A DNA stretch of 64,000 nt from Isoetes taiwanensis (lineage: Eukaryota; Streptophyta; Lycopodiopsida; Isoetales; Isoetaceae): positions 7,224,736 through 7,288,735 of the forward strand of contig JAJEKV010000032.1 in assembly GCA_021234155.1 (NCBI GenBank). The letters are read 5' to 3'. This document shows, piece by piece, positions 45,933 through 58,167 of the stretch; within the stretch, counting starts at the first letter, position 1, and each line of letters starts with the position of its first letter. Below the pieces are notes generated by a model. That model saw only the letters and a list, made by a program, of their open reading frames with translations. It searched no databases and was not told the origin of the DNA. The position numbers and the translations under genes were made by a program.

Positions 45933-48308
45933 TGTTGAGGGTAATCCTGGCAAAACCCTCAACTAGAATGGTTTAGGACCTCCAGGTTGCTTCAGGCAAC
46001 CACTCTAAACCTAAATCTTGCAAAAACTTTTCACCAAAAGCCTGTTAGTACAGCTTTCCCATTTCAAGAAAAAACCTTGTTTCCTCTTTTCAATACCAAG
46101 CACAAATAACTGGTGAATTTTACTTGGAAAAATTATGAGTGTGATCCCAACACTTGATATTAAAAGAGTGCAAAATCCTTTTTGAAGTCAGACAGTTCTA
46201 GATACTTAAAAAATCTATGCCTGACCTAGTCAAAAATTGGTCAATACTCTCGGCAGAGAGCAGAAATTCTCAAATGTTTTGTGAGATATTATTTTTGATC
46301 TGGGACAACTGGGACTGATCTAATTGTTCTTGTAGGTAAAGTGCAACACCTTTTTTTGGGGTTACTTTGAATCTTTGAATGAGAGAGTAATTTACCCTTG
46401 TGACCGGTGTGTTTTTGATGACGAGATATTTATTTATATGTTTTTGTTTTTCCCGGGGAGACGTAATAGAAGATAATTACCGAGGTTTTGATAATAACAT
46501 ATGGATTGAACCTTGCTAGAGAGTTTTGTAGCGAGAAGATAGGTTCTTTTTGACTCTTATCAGATAGCTAGGACTTAGCTTTGACAAATATTTATATGTT
46601 TTATATTTTCCTTGAATGCAAGATGACTTTTCTTATGAAGCCTAAGTAGGATCTTTCTAATATGCAGTGGAAAAAAAACTAGAACAATATTTAGCAGATA
46701 TGCATAACTTTCTTGAAAAGGAAGTTGAGGAAAGGAAATTTTACCAAAGTCGGATTTTCATTCACTTAACAAATCATAGGAGTTCCACATAACTTCAAAT
46801 AACTCACAATTCAGAGTCAATAATACTTAGGGATCGGACGAATAATTGGTCGACTTTTCTTTGCTCAATCAAGTAAATTGATGCAGCAAGGAAGGTCGAA
46901 TTCACAAGCGTAAGATCGTATTGACATGTATTTCGCATCCACAATCTCCCAAATGCTAAAAAGCCCTTCAAATTTCTCGGTCGATTTGCCCCTTTTTGAA
47001 AATGCTGGTTACGTTCCAATTCTTGCAAGATCCAGCAGATTATCCGTCATTTAGCACGGGTTTGGAGTTCTTGGGATCACTCAAGTTAAATCGGGAGAAT
47101 ACAGTCATGATTAGGTAGTTCCGGCTACTAAAAATCCGTTTCTTGGCACGCAAATCTTAGGGTTCTTGTTTTTTCTTGTGAAGAAATATCCCACAGGCGG
47201 AATGGAAAAAGAAGCCAAGGTATAAATATAGATCCATTGACCGGTCTCTCGATTCGTGGTCTCCTCTCCGCCAAGCTCGGCTCGTGTTTCGACTTGGCAT
47301 GCCAGGGGGCGCCACTTGGCGAGGATGAGAGGGTAGATAAATGGGGGTAGATGTAGGTAGGTTTTATCATTTTTTTCAAAAGGCACGGCGCCCCAAGAAG
47401 GCCATTTAGAAGGTCGATATAACCTCTTTTTTCAAAAATGTTTGTGCCGGTGGCATGTTTTCATGTGGGCTACGGATAGTATCATCAAATTTTCAAATGG
47501 AATACTTTGATTTTTTTTGGAAAAAAAAAATGACTAAGCATGGGGCTTGGTGAGGTGGCAAAAATGGTGAAGATGTGGCACTTAAGGGTTGGTAACCATC
47601 TTTTCCCTAGTCAAAAATGATGATTTTGGTGAAGTGGCATGAAGTATGGATGATATGGGTGACACGTGTGATATGAATGGTGAAGTGGAATTATGATGAA
47701 GTGGATGTTTGTATCTTTTGCAATTTCTTTTGACATGAAATGCTACTAGGGAGCTCATTTCTTGCATAGTTGGACATGTCTTGCTTTTGTCCTTCTTTTG
47801 TAAGACCTAGTAAGTATAACTCTAGGTACTTTTGAAATGAATTCATGAGGCTCCCTAATGCTTGACTTTGGTGAGTGGGTGGATGGAGCATGGAGTGTGT
47901 GTTTCATTTGACTAGGGAAAAAAAATGTTACCAACACCATAGTATGTAATGAGAGGAGATGGAAATGTGGAAAAAAAGAAGGCTAGGCATGGAATGGAGA
48001 GATTAAGAACTTTAGAATATCAACTTCAATGCTCAAATCAGAAATGTCATACCAAGTTGTGATCTTGCAAATCTTCAATAGGGCTTCAAATTTAGTAACT
48101 TGCCTTGTGACCTTCCATTTAGCCAAAATACTCCTTTGATGTTTTCTCAAGTGAATGTCCTTCTTTGGTTCTTCAAGTCCTTGTGTCTTTTGTAGCTTTT
48201 TTTGAAAGATCTTCAAGTTGCAACCTCAAATACTCCTTATGTGCTTATTGAACCATGTATTTGGAAATGCTAATGGTTCTTCCATCTTTGCCATGAGTGG
48301 CGACATCA
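45933..48308 (-). repeat. 3' LTR of the gypsy element
   Basis: 2376 bp, collinear with 54795-57163. Differences from the partner are mostly one-base indels and CAG/CTG-to-CG exchanges. The short frames inside (for example 47128-47379 and 47582-47767) recur in the other LTR only because the DNA does, and I do not consider them genes. Confidence 0.93.
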
Positions 48309-48413
48309 TGCTAAAAAAAAAGAAGAGCGGGTTGGTTCTCCGACTTCTCAAGACATTAATTCCTTCTTGCAGCATGCAGAATATTGCCATGATGGATGGA
48401 ATGAATGGCAATC

Positions 48414-48945
48414 ATGGGAGAAGATGTTTGGAAAGCAAGTTTATATGAAAGCAAGCCTTGAGTGTGTCGGATGATAATGAATGAACAAGAGGGTGAACAC
48501 ATGTAATGACGATTACAAAGAATCGGGTTCAACATCTAGCTGCCATGTGGTGATATGGTGGCAGCTTTTTCTGGGATATGAATGTATACTCAGGGCAGAG
48601 TAGAAAAATGATGAAGTATGAATGGTGGACTACTCTTGAGCAGAATGGAAGGTTTATGAATGAAGAGCAGAGGGTGTACCATGGGAGAAGATGTTTGGAA
48701 AGCAAGTTTATATGAAAGCAAGCCTTGAGTGTGTCGGATGATAATGAATGAACAAGAGGGTGAACTGTAATGACAATTACAAGAATCAGTTCAACATCTA
48801 TTTTGCCATGTGGTGATATGGTGGCGACTTTTACGGGATATGAATGTATACTCGAGAGAGTAGAAAAATGATGAAGTATGAATGGTGGACTACTCTTGAG
48901 CAGAATGGAAGGTTTATGAATGAAGAAGCGGAGGGTGTACATTAT
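48414..48945. repeat. Two tandem copies of a 266-bp unit
   Basis: The unit starting CATGGGAGAAGATGTTTGG occurs at 48414 and 48680 and ends near 48945 (GAGGGTGTAC). It lies in the untranslated 3' part of the gypsy element, between integrase and the 3' LTR. Small differences occur again at CAG/CG positions. 48950-49371 otherwise has no coding frame; a phrase of about 45 bp (ATTTATCAATTGCTATAAAT) is repeated at 49177 and 49255. Confidence 0.85.
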
Positions 48946-49371
48946 ACAAAATAAATTAAGGTTAGCATAAAATGTTTGTCACGGGTGGTGGAAGTGGAGA
49001 CAGCATGCTCATCAAGGTGAATGGATGAGAAGTGAATAAAGGTGTAAGGTGAAATCAAGAGGGTGGTCCTGCATGGCAAAGTATAATATTAGGAGGGAAC
49101 AACCTGAGCCTCATGTACTTGTAGCCTTGAAATAAACTTTTTCTGCAACTTCACATTAGAACCAAGGACGTTAATTTATCAATTGCTATAAATGAACTAA
49201 CTTAAAATAAATCAGCACTAAAGGAACAATTTATCGACACCTTTGCCTATTCTATTTATCAATTGCTATAAATGAACTAACTTAAGATAAATCGATTGCT
49301 TTTAAGAGTAATGCCTTTGCAAAAAACTTTTATCTAACACACTGCCTATTCTAACATCTATACAACAAAGT

Positions 49372-50732
49372 TTATTCAAATAGACTAAGGGCAACATGTT
49401 GCTGCCAATACCTCTTAAGATGTAGAATGTTGATAGGATTTGGTAAGATTCTTCCTTCTGGTATAGACTTCAACCAATATGAATCTTGGCCTGCTGGTCC
49501 TGTAACTTCAAAAGGTCCTTCCCCTGACTCTTCAAATTTGCTAGCACAGTCTTCCTTTGCCTTATTCCATTTTAGGACTAGCTCTCCATCTTTCAAGGTA
49601 CCTTGCAATTTGTGTCTTTGCTTTGAAGGCTGCTAGATCTTTAGCCTTTTTTTAATAGTATAGCATTTTCAGCTTCATATCTATGCTCTTCTAATTGCAT
49701 AAGCCGTACACCCTTTCTTCAAGTGCTTCCCCTATTTCCAAATTTAATTTGAGCCATTCTCAAGGATGGAAGCTCAAGCTCTCTTTGGAATGATAGACTC
49801 TATCCCATAAACTAGACTAAAAGGTGTATGTTTGGTGAAGTTTTGGTTGTAGTTCTGTAAGCCCACGAGAGCATCATGCAACCTCAAATGCCAATCCTTT
49901 TTGAGACACTAATAGTCTTTTTGAGGATAGTTTTGAGCACTTTGTTAGTGGATTACGCCGACCATTACCTTGGGGATAGTAGGATGAACTCTTAGAATGT
50001 CTTACTTTGAGAGTTGCTAGCAATGTAGCTATAACATCATTTAGAAACCGGCTGCCTCTATCGGATATAAGTTTGAAGGGGACACCAAATCAGCGCATGA
50101 TATTTTCATGGATGAACCTAGCGATTGGTATAAGCATTTGCTTGTCTCGGGGGAGTAGCTTCAGCCCATTTTGTAAAATAATCGTAGCTACAAGAATATC
50201 CGGTGTTGTGTGTGCAGAAGAAGGTGGATCTCTGGTCCTATGAAATCAAGTCCCCAGACTTGGAAGGGTCTGGAGAAGTTATGGCGATTAAAGGCGACTG
50301 GTTGAAGAATTCTTCTACCAAAAATTTGGCATTTATGGCAGCATTTGATTGTTTCATAGCAGTCCTTGAAGAGAGTTGGCCAATAATAACCAGCCCTCAA
50401 GATTTTTTTCGTAGTATATCTGCAGCAAAATGTCCACCACATACTCCTTCATGACATGCTTCTAATACTAACTTAGCTTCTTCTTCATCAACACACCTCA
50501 AAATGATACCCTCTTTGTCATACCCGCATAACACATTATCTATTAGCTTGAACTTATTGCATTTTTCCTTGAACCTTCTTTTTTGGTTGGAGTTGAGTTC
50601 TTCTGGCATCTCATTTGATTCCAAATATCTTCTTATATTCGCTTGCCAATCTGCCTCCTGCACAAGGTTTACATTAGCACCTGCATCATCTTGAACCTCA
50701 TGAGTCAACCCTTCTTCATCTTCCCCGCTCAA
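49372..50732 (-). pseudogene. Gypsy integrase
   Basis: From 50732: an HHCC zinc domain split by a frame change (LEACHEGVCGGHFAADILRK, then AGYYWPTLFKDCYETIKCCH with KCQ), WGLDFIGP (first catalytic Asp, about 50220), and GVPFKLISDRGSRFLNDVIA (second Asp, about 50050). YYPQGNGRRN stands where the catalytic Glu (NGQxE) is expected but is out of frame. 49608-49372 gives the C-terminal beta domain (GEGPFEVTGPAGQDSYWLKS, then NILHLKRYW). It inserts the cDNA copy. At least three frameshifts. Confidence 0.85.
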
Positions 50733-50739
50733 ACAAAAT

Positions 50740-51924
50740 ATTAGTCAAATATGTCTTTGGGATCATTTACCAAATTAATCACTTTACTTGACAATATCAT
50801 ATTCTTGAATCTTACAAGCCCATCACGCATATCTTGGCCTTAAGGCTTTTTTGAGAACAACAAAGACAAAGGATTTTGCTTCATATACACCTGAGTATGA
50901 CTGTTTTGGATAAGATGTCCTTGTCTATCAATCAAAAACATAAGACCTGCTGCACTTTTCTCGAGCCTTGGGTACCTCATTTTGATTATTAGACCAAATC
51001 TTGCTAGAAAAAGTTACCACCCTTAGATCTTGCAATAAAACCAACCCTCTGACTCTTTTGTTATAATTGATATAAGCTTCAAAAGGTTTAGTTGCATCGG
51101 GGAGGTTTTAAAAGTGAGAAGTGGAGATGGCTTGTATATCTTGTCGAAGGCAAGTTGGCAAGTCCGAGTCCACTCTACCATGATTAACTTACTCTCATGC
51201 TTGGTGTATTTGCCTACCTTGGTGAGATCGGATATAGGAGCTTCTGATTAGAGAAGTGAGGAACATACATTCTTAAAAACTTACCATACCTAGGAAACTT
51301 TTTTACTTCCTTAACAGTTTTTGGTGATGCAAGCTTTTTAATGCTTCCACTTTGCTCTCGACCACTTGAATCCCTTTAGAGGAGATCTCATGCCCTAACA
51401 ATCCTCCCTTAGAGCATAGAAATACACATTTTTAGGGTTTAAACTCACTCCTCCCTTCCGCACATGCCACATATCTTAGTTAGATAATTGAAATGATCTC
51501 TCAAGGCTGATCCCAAGCGAGATCATCAAGAAAAACTCTAAAAGCAGAGGGAGGCATATCCTTGAATATAGTATCCATTGTTCTTTGAAAAGTTCTTTGG
51601 AGCATTCATCAAACCAAAAGGCATTCTCTTCATAGCAAAAGTTCCCCATGGAGTGATGAAAGCTGTTTTTGGTTGATCTTCTAGCTTAACAGAAATTTGG
51701 TTGAATCCTGAGAAGCCATCCAAAAAAGAGTATGTCTCTTTCCCTGCAACAGCATGTAAAACCTCTTCCAAAAAAGGCAGAGGGTAGCAGTCTTTAACAG
51801 TGGCCTTGTTCAAATCTCTGTAATCAATACAAATTCTGATAGTTTTGTTCTTTTTTTCAACGGGCACAATGCATGATAACCATTTGGATTTGAAATTTCG
51901 GTGATCACACCTCGCATCTTTCAT
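50740..51924 (-). pseudogene. Gypsy reverse transcriptase and its RNase H
   Basis: 51924-51538: WLSCIVPVEKKNKTIRICID then YRDLNKATVKDCYPLPF, YSFLDGFSGFNQI (first catalytic Asp region) and FGLMNAPKNF. The catalytic YxDD is expected near 51540 (out of frame). At 51000-51180 the connection follows (WTRTCQLAFDKI), and at 50860-51000 a remnant of the gypsy RNase H (RYPRLEKSAAGLMFLI, then QNPLSLLFSKK) resembles the inactive-looking RNase H of Tat/Athila-type elements. Frames are interrupted several times. Confidence 0.8.
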
Positions 51925-52343
51925 TTTAGTAACTCCTCTCTAATCCAGTCTAGCAAGGCCACATTAATCCTTCTTAGTTTTTGCATCACAGGGCTGACGC
52001 CTTCCTTAATTTTTATTTCAAATTCACAAATGTTTTTATCAACACCAATCAGTTCATTATAATCCCATGCAAAAACATCTTTCCATTCTTTGAAGAAATC
52101 TATTACCATGCATTCACTCTTTTCCTCAAACATATCACCAACATAAAGAGTTCTTTCTTGTCCATTTTTTTCTATCTTAATTTCTCTAACCTGTTTTTCA
52201 CTACTAGCATTGATTACCAATATAGGATGTAGCTGTTTGAGTTCTTCTTCCTCCAATTCTTCCTCCTTGATAGCACCTTCTGCCAAATGTTCGAGCAAAA
52301 CACTCTTACACAAGGTATCAGCCTCTTCATTTTCTTGTGACAT
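51921..52343 (-). pseudogene. Gypsy pol: acidic linker before RT
   Basis: 140 codons, Glu-rich (IKEEELEEEELKQLH), then FFKEWKDVFAWDYNELIGVD and CEFEIKIKEGVSPVMQKLRR, the segment that directly precedes RT in Tat/Athila-type pol proteins. Ends in frame at LDWIREELLK just before the RT start. Confidence 0.8.
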
Positions 52344-52401
52344 GAAGTAGCTCCGGGATGCAAATGTTGATAGTTCCCCTAGTGCTTGATCCTAAGCATA
52401 A

Positions 52402-52689
52402 TCATCTCTTCATTTTCGTTTGATATTCCCCAAAATTTGCCTGCATACAGTGAGAGTCTCCAAATACAATGATGTCAGTAACACCTAAGTGCTTAGCCTC
52501 TTGTAGCCCAGCTATCAAAGCTTTATATTCAGCCATGTTAGAAGTAGCGTTTTGATGAATTCTGCCAACTTTTGCCATTAGTTTGCTTGACCTGTCCTTA
52601 AGAATGGCAGAAGAAAAAGCTATACTCAATTTCTTAGAGACACCACCATCAAACCATAAATAAGCAAAGTTTATTCCCCTGGTGTACAT
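52402..52689 (-). pseudogene. Additional RNase H (aRNH-like), placed upstream of RT
   Basis: 95 codons with the RNase HI blocks YLWFDGGVSKK (first Asp), NMAEYKALIAGLQEAKHLGV (Glu), VTDIIVFGDSHCMQ (second Asp) and GEYQTK. It resembles the extra RNase H of Tat retrotransposons. In the Tat elements I know it lies between RT/gypsy-RNase H and integrase; here it lies between protease and RT. The last catalytic residue is lost because the frame ends at MKR. Confidence 0.8.
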
Positions 52690-53290
52690 TGCATACCTTA
52701 ATTGGACTTGTGTCCACCCCCATATTGGTCATGGTAACTTCATATACCCCAAGTTGATTGGATATCAACACATCTTCTTCAATGAAGTTAAAAGAATCAA
52801 ACTCCCCAAGCTTGTTGTAGATAACAACTGTTTTTCTTCCATCAGTTATGGTACATTCCCCTTTTGACCAAACAGGTCTGGCATCTACTGTTGACAGCCA
52901 TCTCCTTCCTAAAAGTAAATCATAAATATCTGCTTTCTCATCCATTCCTTCAAATGCAACCACAACAAAATTAGCAGCCACAACAATTCCTTCAATATCT
53001 ATTGGTACTTTACTTACAATCCCTATGGGATTAATTCTTGAATTAGAGAAAGATTTCAGTACCATAGGAGCTTTCTTGTCTACCTCTAAGCCACATTGTT
53101 TCATCACATGATGTGGCATAACATTTAGAGGTGATCCCCCATCCAACAATACCTTAGACAAAGCTTTCTTCCCAATGTTGGCTGCACATGTGAAGGCACC
53201 AGGATCATGTTCATCTTGTACTAGCATTTGCTCCTCAATGTGATTTGTAAGCATAATTTGTTCCTCTTGTGTGAGACAAACTGTTTTCAT
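52649..53290 (-). pseudogene. Gypsy aspartic protease
   Basis: 213 codons, open throughout. The active-site strand is KVLLDGGSPLNVMPHHVM (DGG in place of DTG/DSG; DGGSxxNxM is usual in plant Tat/Athila proteases), with a hydrophobic second lobe (VVANFVVVAFEG) and YDLLLGRRWL. It cleaves the gag-pol precursor. The C-terminus overlaps the start of the additional RNase H in another frame. Confidence 0.85.
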
Positions 53291-53403
53291 CTTGAGTCAA
53301 GTTAAGCATCTTCTTTCTATAAGTGGGTGCAATCCTTAATAATGTGAGCAAATCTACACTAACTTTAGAATTTTTCATAAGTACTTCAAAGTCATCACCA
53401 TCT

Positions 53404-54627
53404 TTATCTTTTTTTAGGAATTTTCGACAAGGCACGGGAGGTACATCTTTGCTTACCATCTTGTGCAGGTTGCTTGTTTTCACTCATTTTACCTTTAACA
53501 GCGCTAGCTTCTATTTCTTCTTGAGATAACCCCTTGTCTTTCATTCCTCTTGTATGCACAGCCATAATTTCTTCCTGTTCTTCAAATTCCTGCATAAAAT
53601 CGATGGGATAGCTAGCTTCGGACAAATATTTTGTGATGGTGATGGGCTCAGCAGTTTTGGCTTTCTCCTGTCTTGCAAAATACTCTTTAACACTACATCT
53701 GTCTTCATAATGTCCTGTAGCTTTACAAAAGGCACAAACAGGACACTCTTTTCCATAATGGCCTCTCTTGTTGCATTTGAGGCATATCCTGTACCAACAA
53801 ACATCAGAAGAATGTGTTTCTCTCATACAATGTGCACAAGGGGGATAGCTTTTTCTTTCAGGTCTAGATGCTTTCAATTCTTGAAGTTGCTTGGTGACCT
53901 CAAGTAAAAGCCTCAAACAACTTTGTCAATCTCGCCTTGGTAGTAGCGGAAGATCTTGTCGATTCTTCATTTGCCTTGGGTTTCTTCTTATCTTTTTGTC
54001 AAAGATATCTTTGGTATAGCATCAGCACCCATATATTCTGTTCAAAATCTGGGAAGAAAGGATCATTAGTGGTATGAGTATCATCTGGTAAATAGGAAAG
54101 CACATCAGCAATCTCAATGGCCTTGTTAAAAGCTTTATGGATGGTTGCAAACCCCTCCTGTTTGTAAATCTTTAGCATCTTTCTGTGTACTCTTGATCTA
54201 CCAGTCAGACCCCTTATGAAAGATGCAACAAGGTGTAAGGTATGGTTAGGTACTTGATTAGTTTGGCATTTTGTTAAGTACACATGAAATCTTTCCACAT
54301 ATTGGTGAACAGTCTCACCATTTCTAATATGAAAGGTTTGTAATTCAAAAATGAGATCTTGAGGGTCATAAACCTTACCAAATCTAGATAAAAACCTTTT
54401 GACAATTTCATCCCATGTGTTGATACCATCACTTATCACATACTCAACCAAGCCCTTACTTCATCATTTTTGAAGCACTTCTTGAATTCAGCAAACTTAG
54501 TCCCTTTCTTGTGTCCGTATTCTTGATAATATTCATCAAAGATCTTAAGAAAGTTGTTAGCACTCATGCTAGAATCAAATGTAGGAACAGGAATAGGGAC
54601 ATTGAGTTCAAAGTATTGAGCGGGCAT
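53404..54627 (-). pseudogene. Gypsy gag with zinc knuckles
   Basis: 54627 starts MPAQYFELNVPIPVPTFDSS. After a frame change, 54451-53999 holds the retrotransposon gag core (WDEIVKRFLSRFGKVYDPQD then ETVHQYVERFHVYLTKC). After another, 53916-53404 has Cys-rich knuckles (CAHCMRETHSSDVCWY, CLKCNKRGHYGKECPVC, CKATGHYEDRC). It packages the element RNA. The gag core is followed by the protease frame. Confidence 0.85.
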
Positions 54628-54764
54628 ACTAGCATTGAGATTTCATGACTTATTCGGATGTCTGAGATACACCTTGAGGAGTAGCTTGTGTTTTCGTATT
54701 GTCTTGTACCTCAAACATGGTCGGATGTTTGACATTTCGTCTAGGAGCCATAGTTCCCAAGAAC

Positions 54765-54794
54765 CGGGTTGGATCTCGGTAGGAGCCTCCAAGA
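54765..54794 (-). promoter_or_regulatory. Primer-binding-site candidate
   Basis: Three bases inside the 5' LTR (minus strand) is TGGAGGCTCCTACCGAGATC. It starts with TGG as a sequence complementary to a tRNA 3' end must. The matching tRNA is not assigned. The position, directly inside the LTR, supports the boundary at 54795. Confidence 0.45.
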
Positions 54795-57163
54795 TGTTGA
54801 GGGTAATCTGGCAAAACCCTCAACTAGAATGGTTTAGGACCTCCGGGTTGCTTGAGGCAACCACTCTAAACCTAAATCTTGCAAAAACTTTTCACCAAAA
54901 GCTGTTAGTACGACTTTTCCCATTTCAAGAAAAACCTTGTTTCCTCTTTTCAATACCAAGCACAAATAAGCTGGTGAATTTTACTTGGAAAAAGTATGAG
55001 TGTGATCCCAACACTTGATATTAAAAGAGTGCAAAATCCTTTTGAAGTCGGGCAGTTCTAGATACTTAAAAATCTATGCGACCTAGTCAAAATTGGTCAA
55101 TACTCTCGGCAGAGAGCGAAATTCTCAAATGTTTTGTGAGATATTATTTTTGATCCTGGGACAACTGGACTGATCTAATTGTTCTTGTAGGTAAAGTGCA
55201 ACACCTTTTTTTTGGGGTTACTTTGAATCTTTGAATGAGAGAGTAATTTATCAATGACGGTTGTGTTTTTGATGATGAGAGATATTTATTTATATGTTTT
55301 TTGTTTTTCACGAGACGGAATAGAAGATAATTCTTGAGGGTTTTGATAATAACATATTTGAACCTTGCTAGAGAGTTTTGTAGCGAGAAGATAGGTTCTT
55401 TTTTGACTCTTATCAGATAGCTAGGACTTAGCTTTGACAAATATTTATATGTTTTATATTTTCCTTGAATGCAAGATGACTTTTCTTATGAAGCCTAAGT
55501 AGGATCTTTCTAATATGCAGTGGAAAAAAAACTAGAACAATATTTAGCAGATATGCATAACTTTCTTGAAAAGGAAGTTGAGGAAAGGAAATTTTACCAA
55601 AGTCGGATTTTCATTCACTTAACAAATCATACAGGAGTTCCACATAACTTCAAATAACTCACAATTAGAGTCAATAATACTTAGGGATCGGACGAGAATA
55701 ATTGGTCGACTTTTTTTGCTCAATCAAGTAAATTGATGCAGCAAGGAAGGTCGAATTCACAAGCAGAAGATCGTATTGACATGTATTTCGCATCCACAAT
55801 CTCCCAAATGCGCAAAAGCCCTTCAAATTTCCTGGGTCGATTTGCCCCTTTTTGAAAATGCCTGGTTCTGTTCCAATTCTTGCAAGATCCAACAGATTAT
55901 CCGTCATTTAGCACAGGTTTGGAGTTCTTGGGATCACTCAAGTTAAATCGGGAGGGTACAGTCATGATTAGGTAGTTCCCAGCTACTAAAAATCCGTTTC
56001 TTGGCACGCAAATCTTAGGGTTCTTGTTTTTCTTGTGAAGAAATATCCCACAGGCGGAATGGAAAAAAAGCCAAGGTATAAATATAGATCCATTGACGGG
56101 TCTTACGATTCGTGGTCTCCCACGCCAAGCTCGGCTCGTGTTTCGACTTGGCATGCAGGGGGACGCCACTTGGCGAGGATGAGAGGGTAGATAAATGGGG
56201 GGGTAGATGTAGGTAGGTTTTATCATTTTTTTTCAAAAAGGCACTTGGCCCCAAGAAGGCCATTTAGAAGGTCGATATAACCTCTTTTTCAAAAATGTTT
56301 TGTGCGGTGGCATGTTTTCATGTGGGCTACCAGATAGTATCATCAAATTTTCAAATGGAATACTTTGATTTTTTGGAAAAAAAGAAATGACTAAGCATGG
56401 GGCTTGGTGAGGTGGCAAAAATGGTGAAGATGTGGCACTTAAGGGTTGGTAACCATCTTTTCCCTAGTCAAAAATGATGATTTTGGTGAAGTGGCATGAA
56501 GTATGGATGATATGGGTGACACGTGTGATATGAATGGTGAAGTGGAATTATGATGAAGTGGATGTTTGTATCTTTTGCAATTTCTTTTGACATGAAATGC
56601 TACTAGGGAGCTCATTTCTTGCATAGTTGGACATGTCTTGCTTTTGTCCTTCTTTTGTAAGACCTAGTAAGTATAACTCTAGGTACTTTTGAAATGAATT
56701 CATGAGGCTCCCTAATGCTTGACTTTGGTGAGTGGGTGGATGGAGCATGGAGTGTGTGTTTCATTTGACTAGGGAAAAAAATGTTACCAACACCATAGTA
56801 TGTAATGAGAGGAGATGGAAATGTGGAAAAAAAGAAGGCTAGGCATGGAATGGAGAGATTAAGAACTTTAGAATATCAACTTCAATGCTCAAATCAGAAA
56901 TGTCATACCAAGTTGTGATCTTGCAAATCTTCAATAGGGCTTCAAATTTAGTAACTTGCCTTGTGACCTTCCATTTAGCCAAAATACTCCTTTGATGTTT
57001 TCTCAAGTGAATGTCCTTCTTTGGTTCTTCAAGTCCTTGTGTCTTTTGTAGCTTTTTTTGAAAGATCTTCAAGTTGCAACTTCAAATACTCCTTATGTGC
57101 TTATTGAACCATGTATTTGGAAATGCTAATGGTTCTTCCATGCTGCCATGAGTGGCAGCATCA
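54795..57163 (-). repeat. 5' LTR of the gypsy element
   Basis: 2369 bp, partner of 45933-48308. Near its host-side end is a 9-bp stem palindrome ATGCTGCCA-TGAG-TGGCAGCAT (57140-57161); the other LTR has a degraded form. Minus-strand frames inside repeat those of the partner and are not genes. Confidence 0.93.
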
Positions 57164-57681
57164 GTTTCCAGTCGGATCGATGGAGTCGATCTTGCATAAT
57201 CCTACTTTCCTTTTCTGATTTGTAGTTAACATGAAACATTCATCTTCGACACTGCAGACAATTGTCTATTCAGACACCTTTACTGGAAATTATTGTACAA
57301 GCTATAGGAATGAGATGCTTACCAGAATTCTGTAGCCATTCTTGAGTAGCCGATTCGAGTTCTCGAAATCACAGGCGCTATGGAAACTCTGGCGGTCGGG
57401 AAAATTCGAATTAGAAGAAAGATTAGGTTAACTACGTTTAGGCGGGATAAATTTGGCGGGATACTTTTTGGGTAGATTGGTTTTTAAAAACTTAATGAAA
57501 GAAGTCGGCGGACGGGTCTTCGTCATTATTATTTGTATGTGTCAAGAATATTTGAAGCGCATTTTGTGTTTTCTTGAAATTCAAATTTCTCTATTTCTAA
57601 ATCTGGTAGAAAAAGCTATTTCTTGAGCGGCATTTCGAAAGCGTATCCAAGCGACCTTCCGTGTTACTAGGCGACTCGGAG
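57164..57681 (+). other. Host flank of the gypsy element; leader of the ParB-like locus
   Basis: No coding frame. A likely 5' region: AT-rich to 57600, then a G/C-richer leader ending in the ATG at 57682. No TATA similar to the promoters at 42.8 and 44.1 kb was found. Confidence 0.3.
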
Positions 57682-57815
57682 ATGTCTTCTAAAAGCGAAT
57701 CGAGGTCGAGGCGGACGCGAGAGGCGAGGAAGCGGTGGAAGAGCAATCTCTAAAACCGGCTCTTCTCAAGTTTTGGAGGGCGTTGATCAGAATACGAGAA
57801 CCCTATTCAAGGTAT
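57682..57815 (+). CDS. First exon of the ParB-like locus (Arg/Ser-rich start)
   Basis: Starts MSSKSESRSRRTREARKRWK, a basic, Ser/Arg-rich N-terminus that could act as a nuclear signal. After a frame change it reads VLEGVDQNTRTLF up to a possible donor (CAAG/GTATTT, about 57812). Placed here by position only; the exon border is tentative. Confidence 0.3.
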
Positions 57816-58167
57816 TTAATTTTGCCACAGAATACATAACTTGTGTGAGAGTATTATGCTTGCATGAATTTGAGATATTTCCTTGCCTTGATTAATATGC
57901 TTTGCATGAGTTTGAGTTATTATGCTTTGCATGAATTTTAAGTATTACCATCGAGTTAATGCTCGATTGTCCGTTTTGTAGAACATAATTTTGCTCGCTT
58001 TTTATATATAGAATATAGCGGTGTTAGGCAGGTTGGAGATAGCAATGTTCAATGAAGTTAAGCGATTGTGAAATATGGATTCATGAAGGGTATGTAGCTT
58101 AAAATGTGGATGCAAAATAATTTAGTTTCAAATTCACGATAGCATGGTCAATAGTAGGAGCTACCAA

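Larger units (their letters stand above)
45933..57163 (-). mobile_element. Tat-like Ty3/gypsy LTR retrotransposon, complete structure
   Basis: Two LTRs of about 2.37 kb in direct orientation (45933-48308 and 54795-57163) bound an internal region. Read on the minus strand, it has gag, zinc knuckles, protease, an additional RNase H, reverse transcriptase, gypsy RNase H and integrase. Both LTRs start TGTTGAGG and end CATCA on the plus strand. The flanks are GTTTG (45928-45932) and GTTTC (57164-57168), a target duplication with one difference. Frames are broken in many places. No good polypurine tract is seen before the 3' LTR. Confidence 0.9.

Noticed and set aside
47111-48216. Minus-strand frames of 60-90 codons repeated at 55.9-57.1 kb
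   Set aside because: They repeat only because they lie in the two LTRs; no domain, and the frames differ between copies.
45928-57168. Perfect 5-bp target duplication of the gypsy element
   Set aside because: The flanks are GTTTG and GTTTC; one mismatch, so reported as imperfect.
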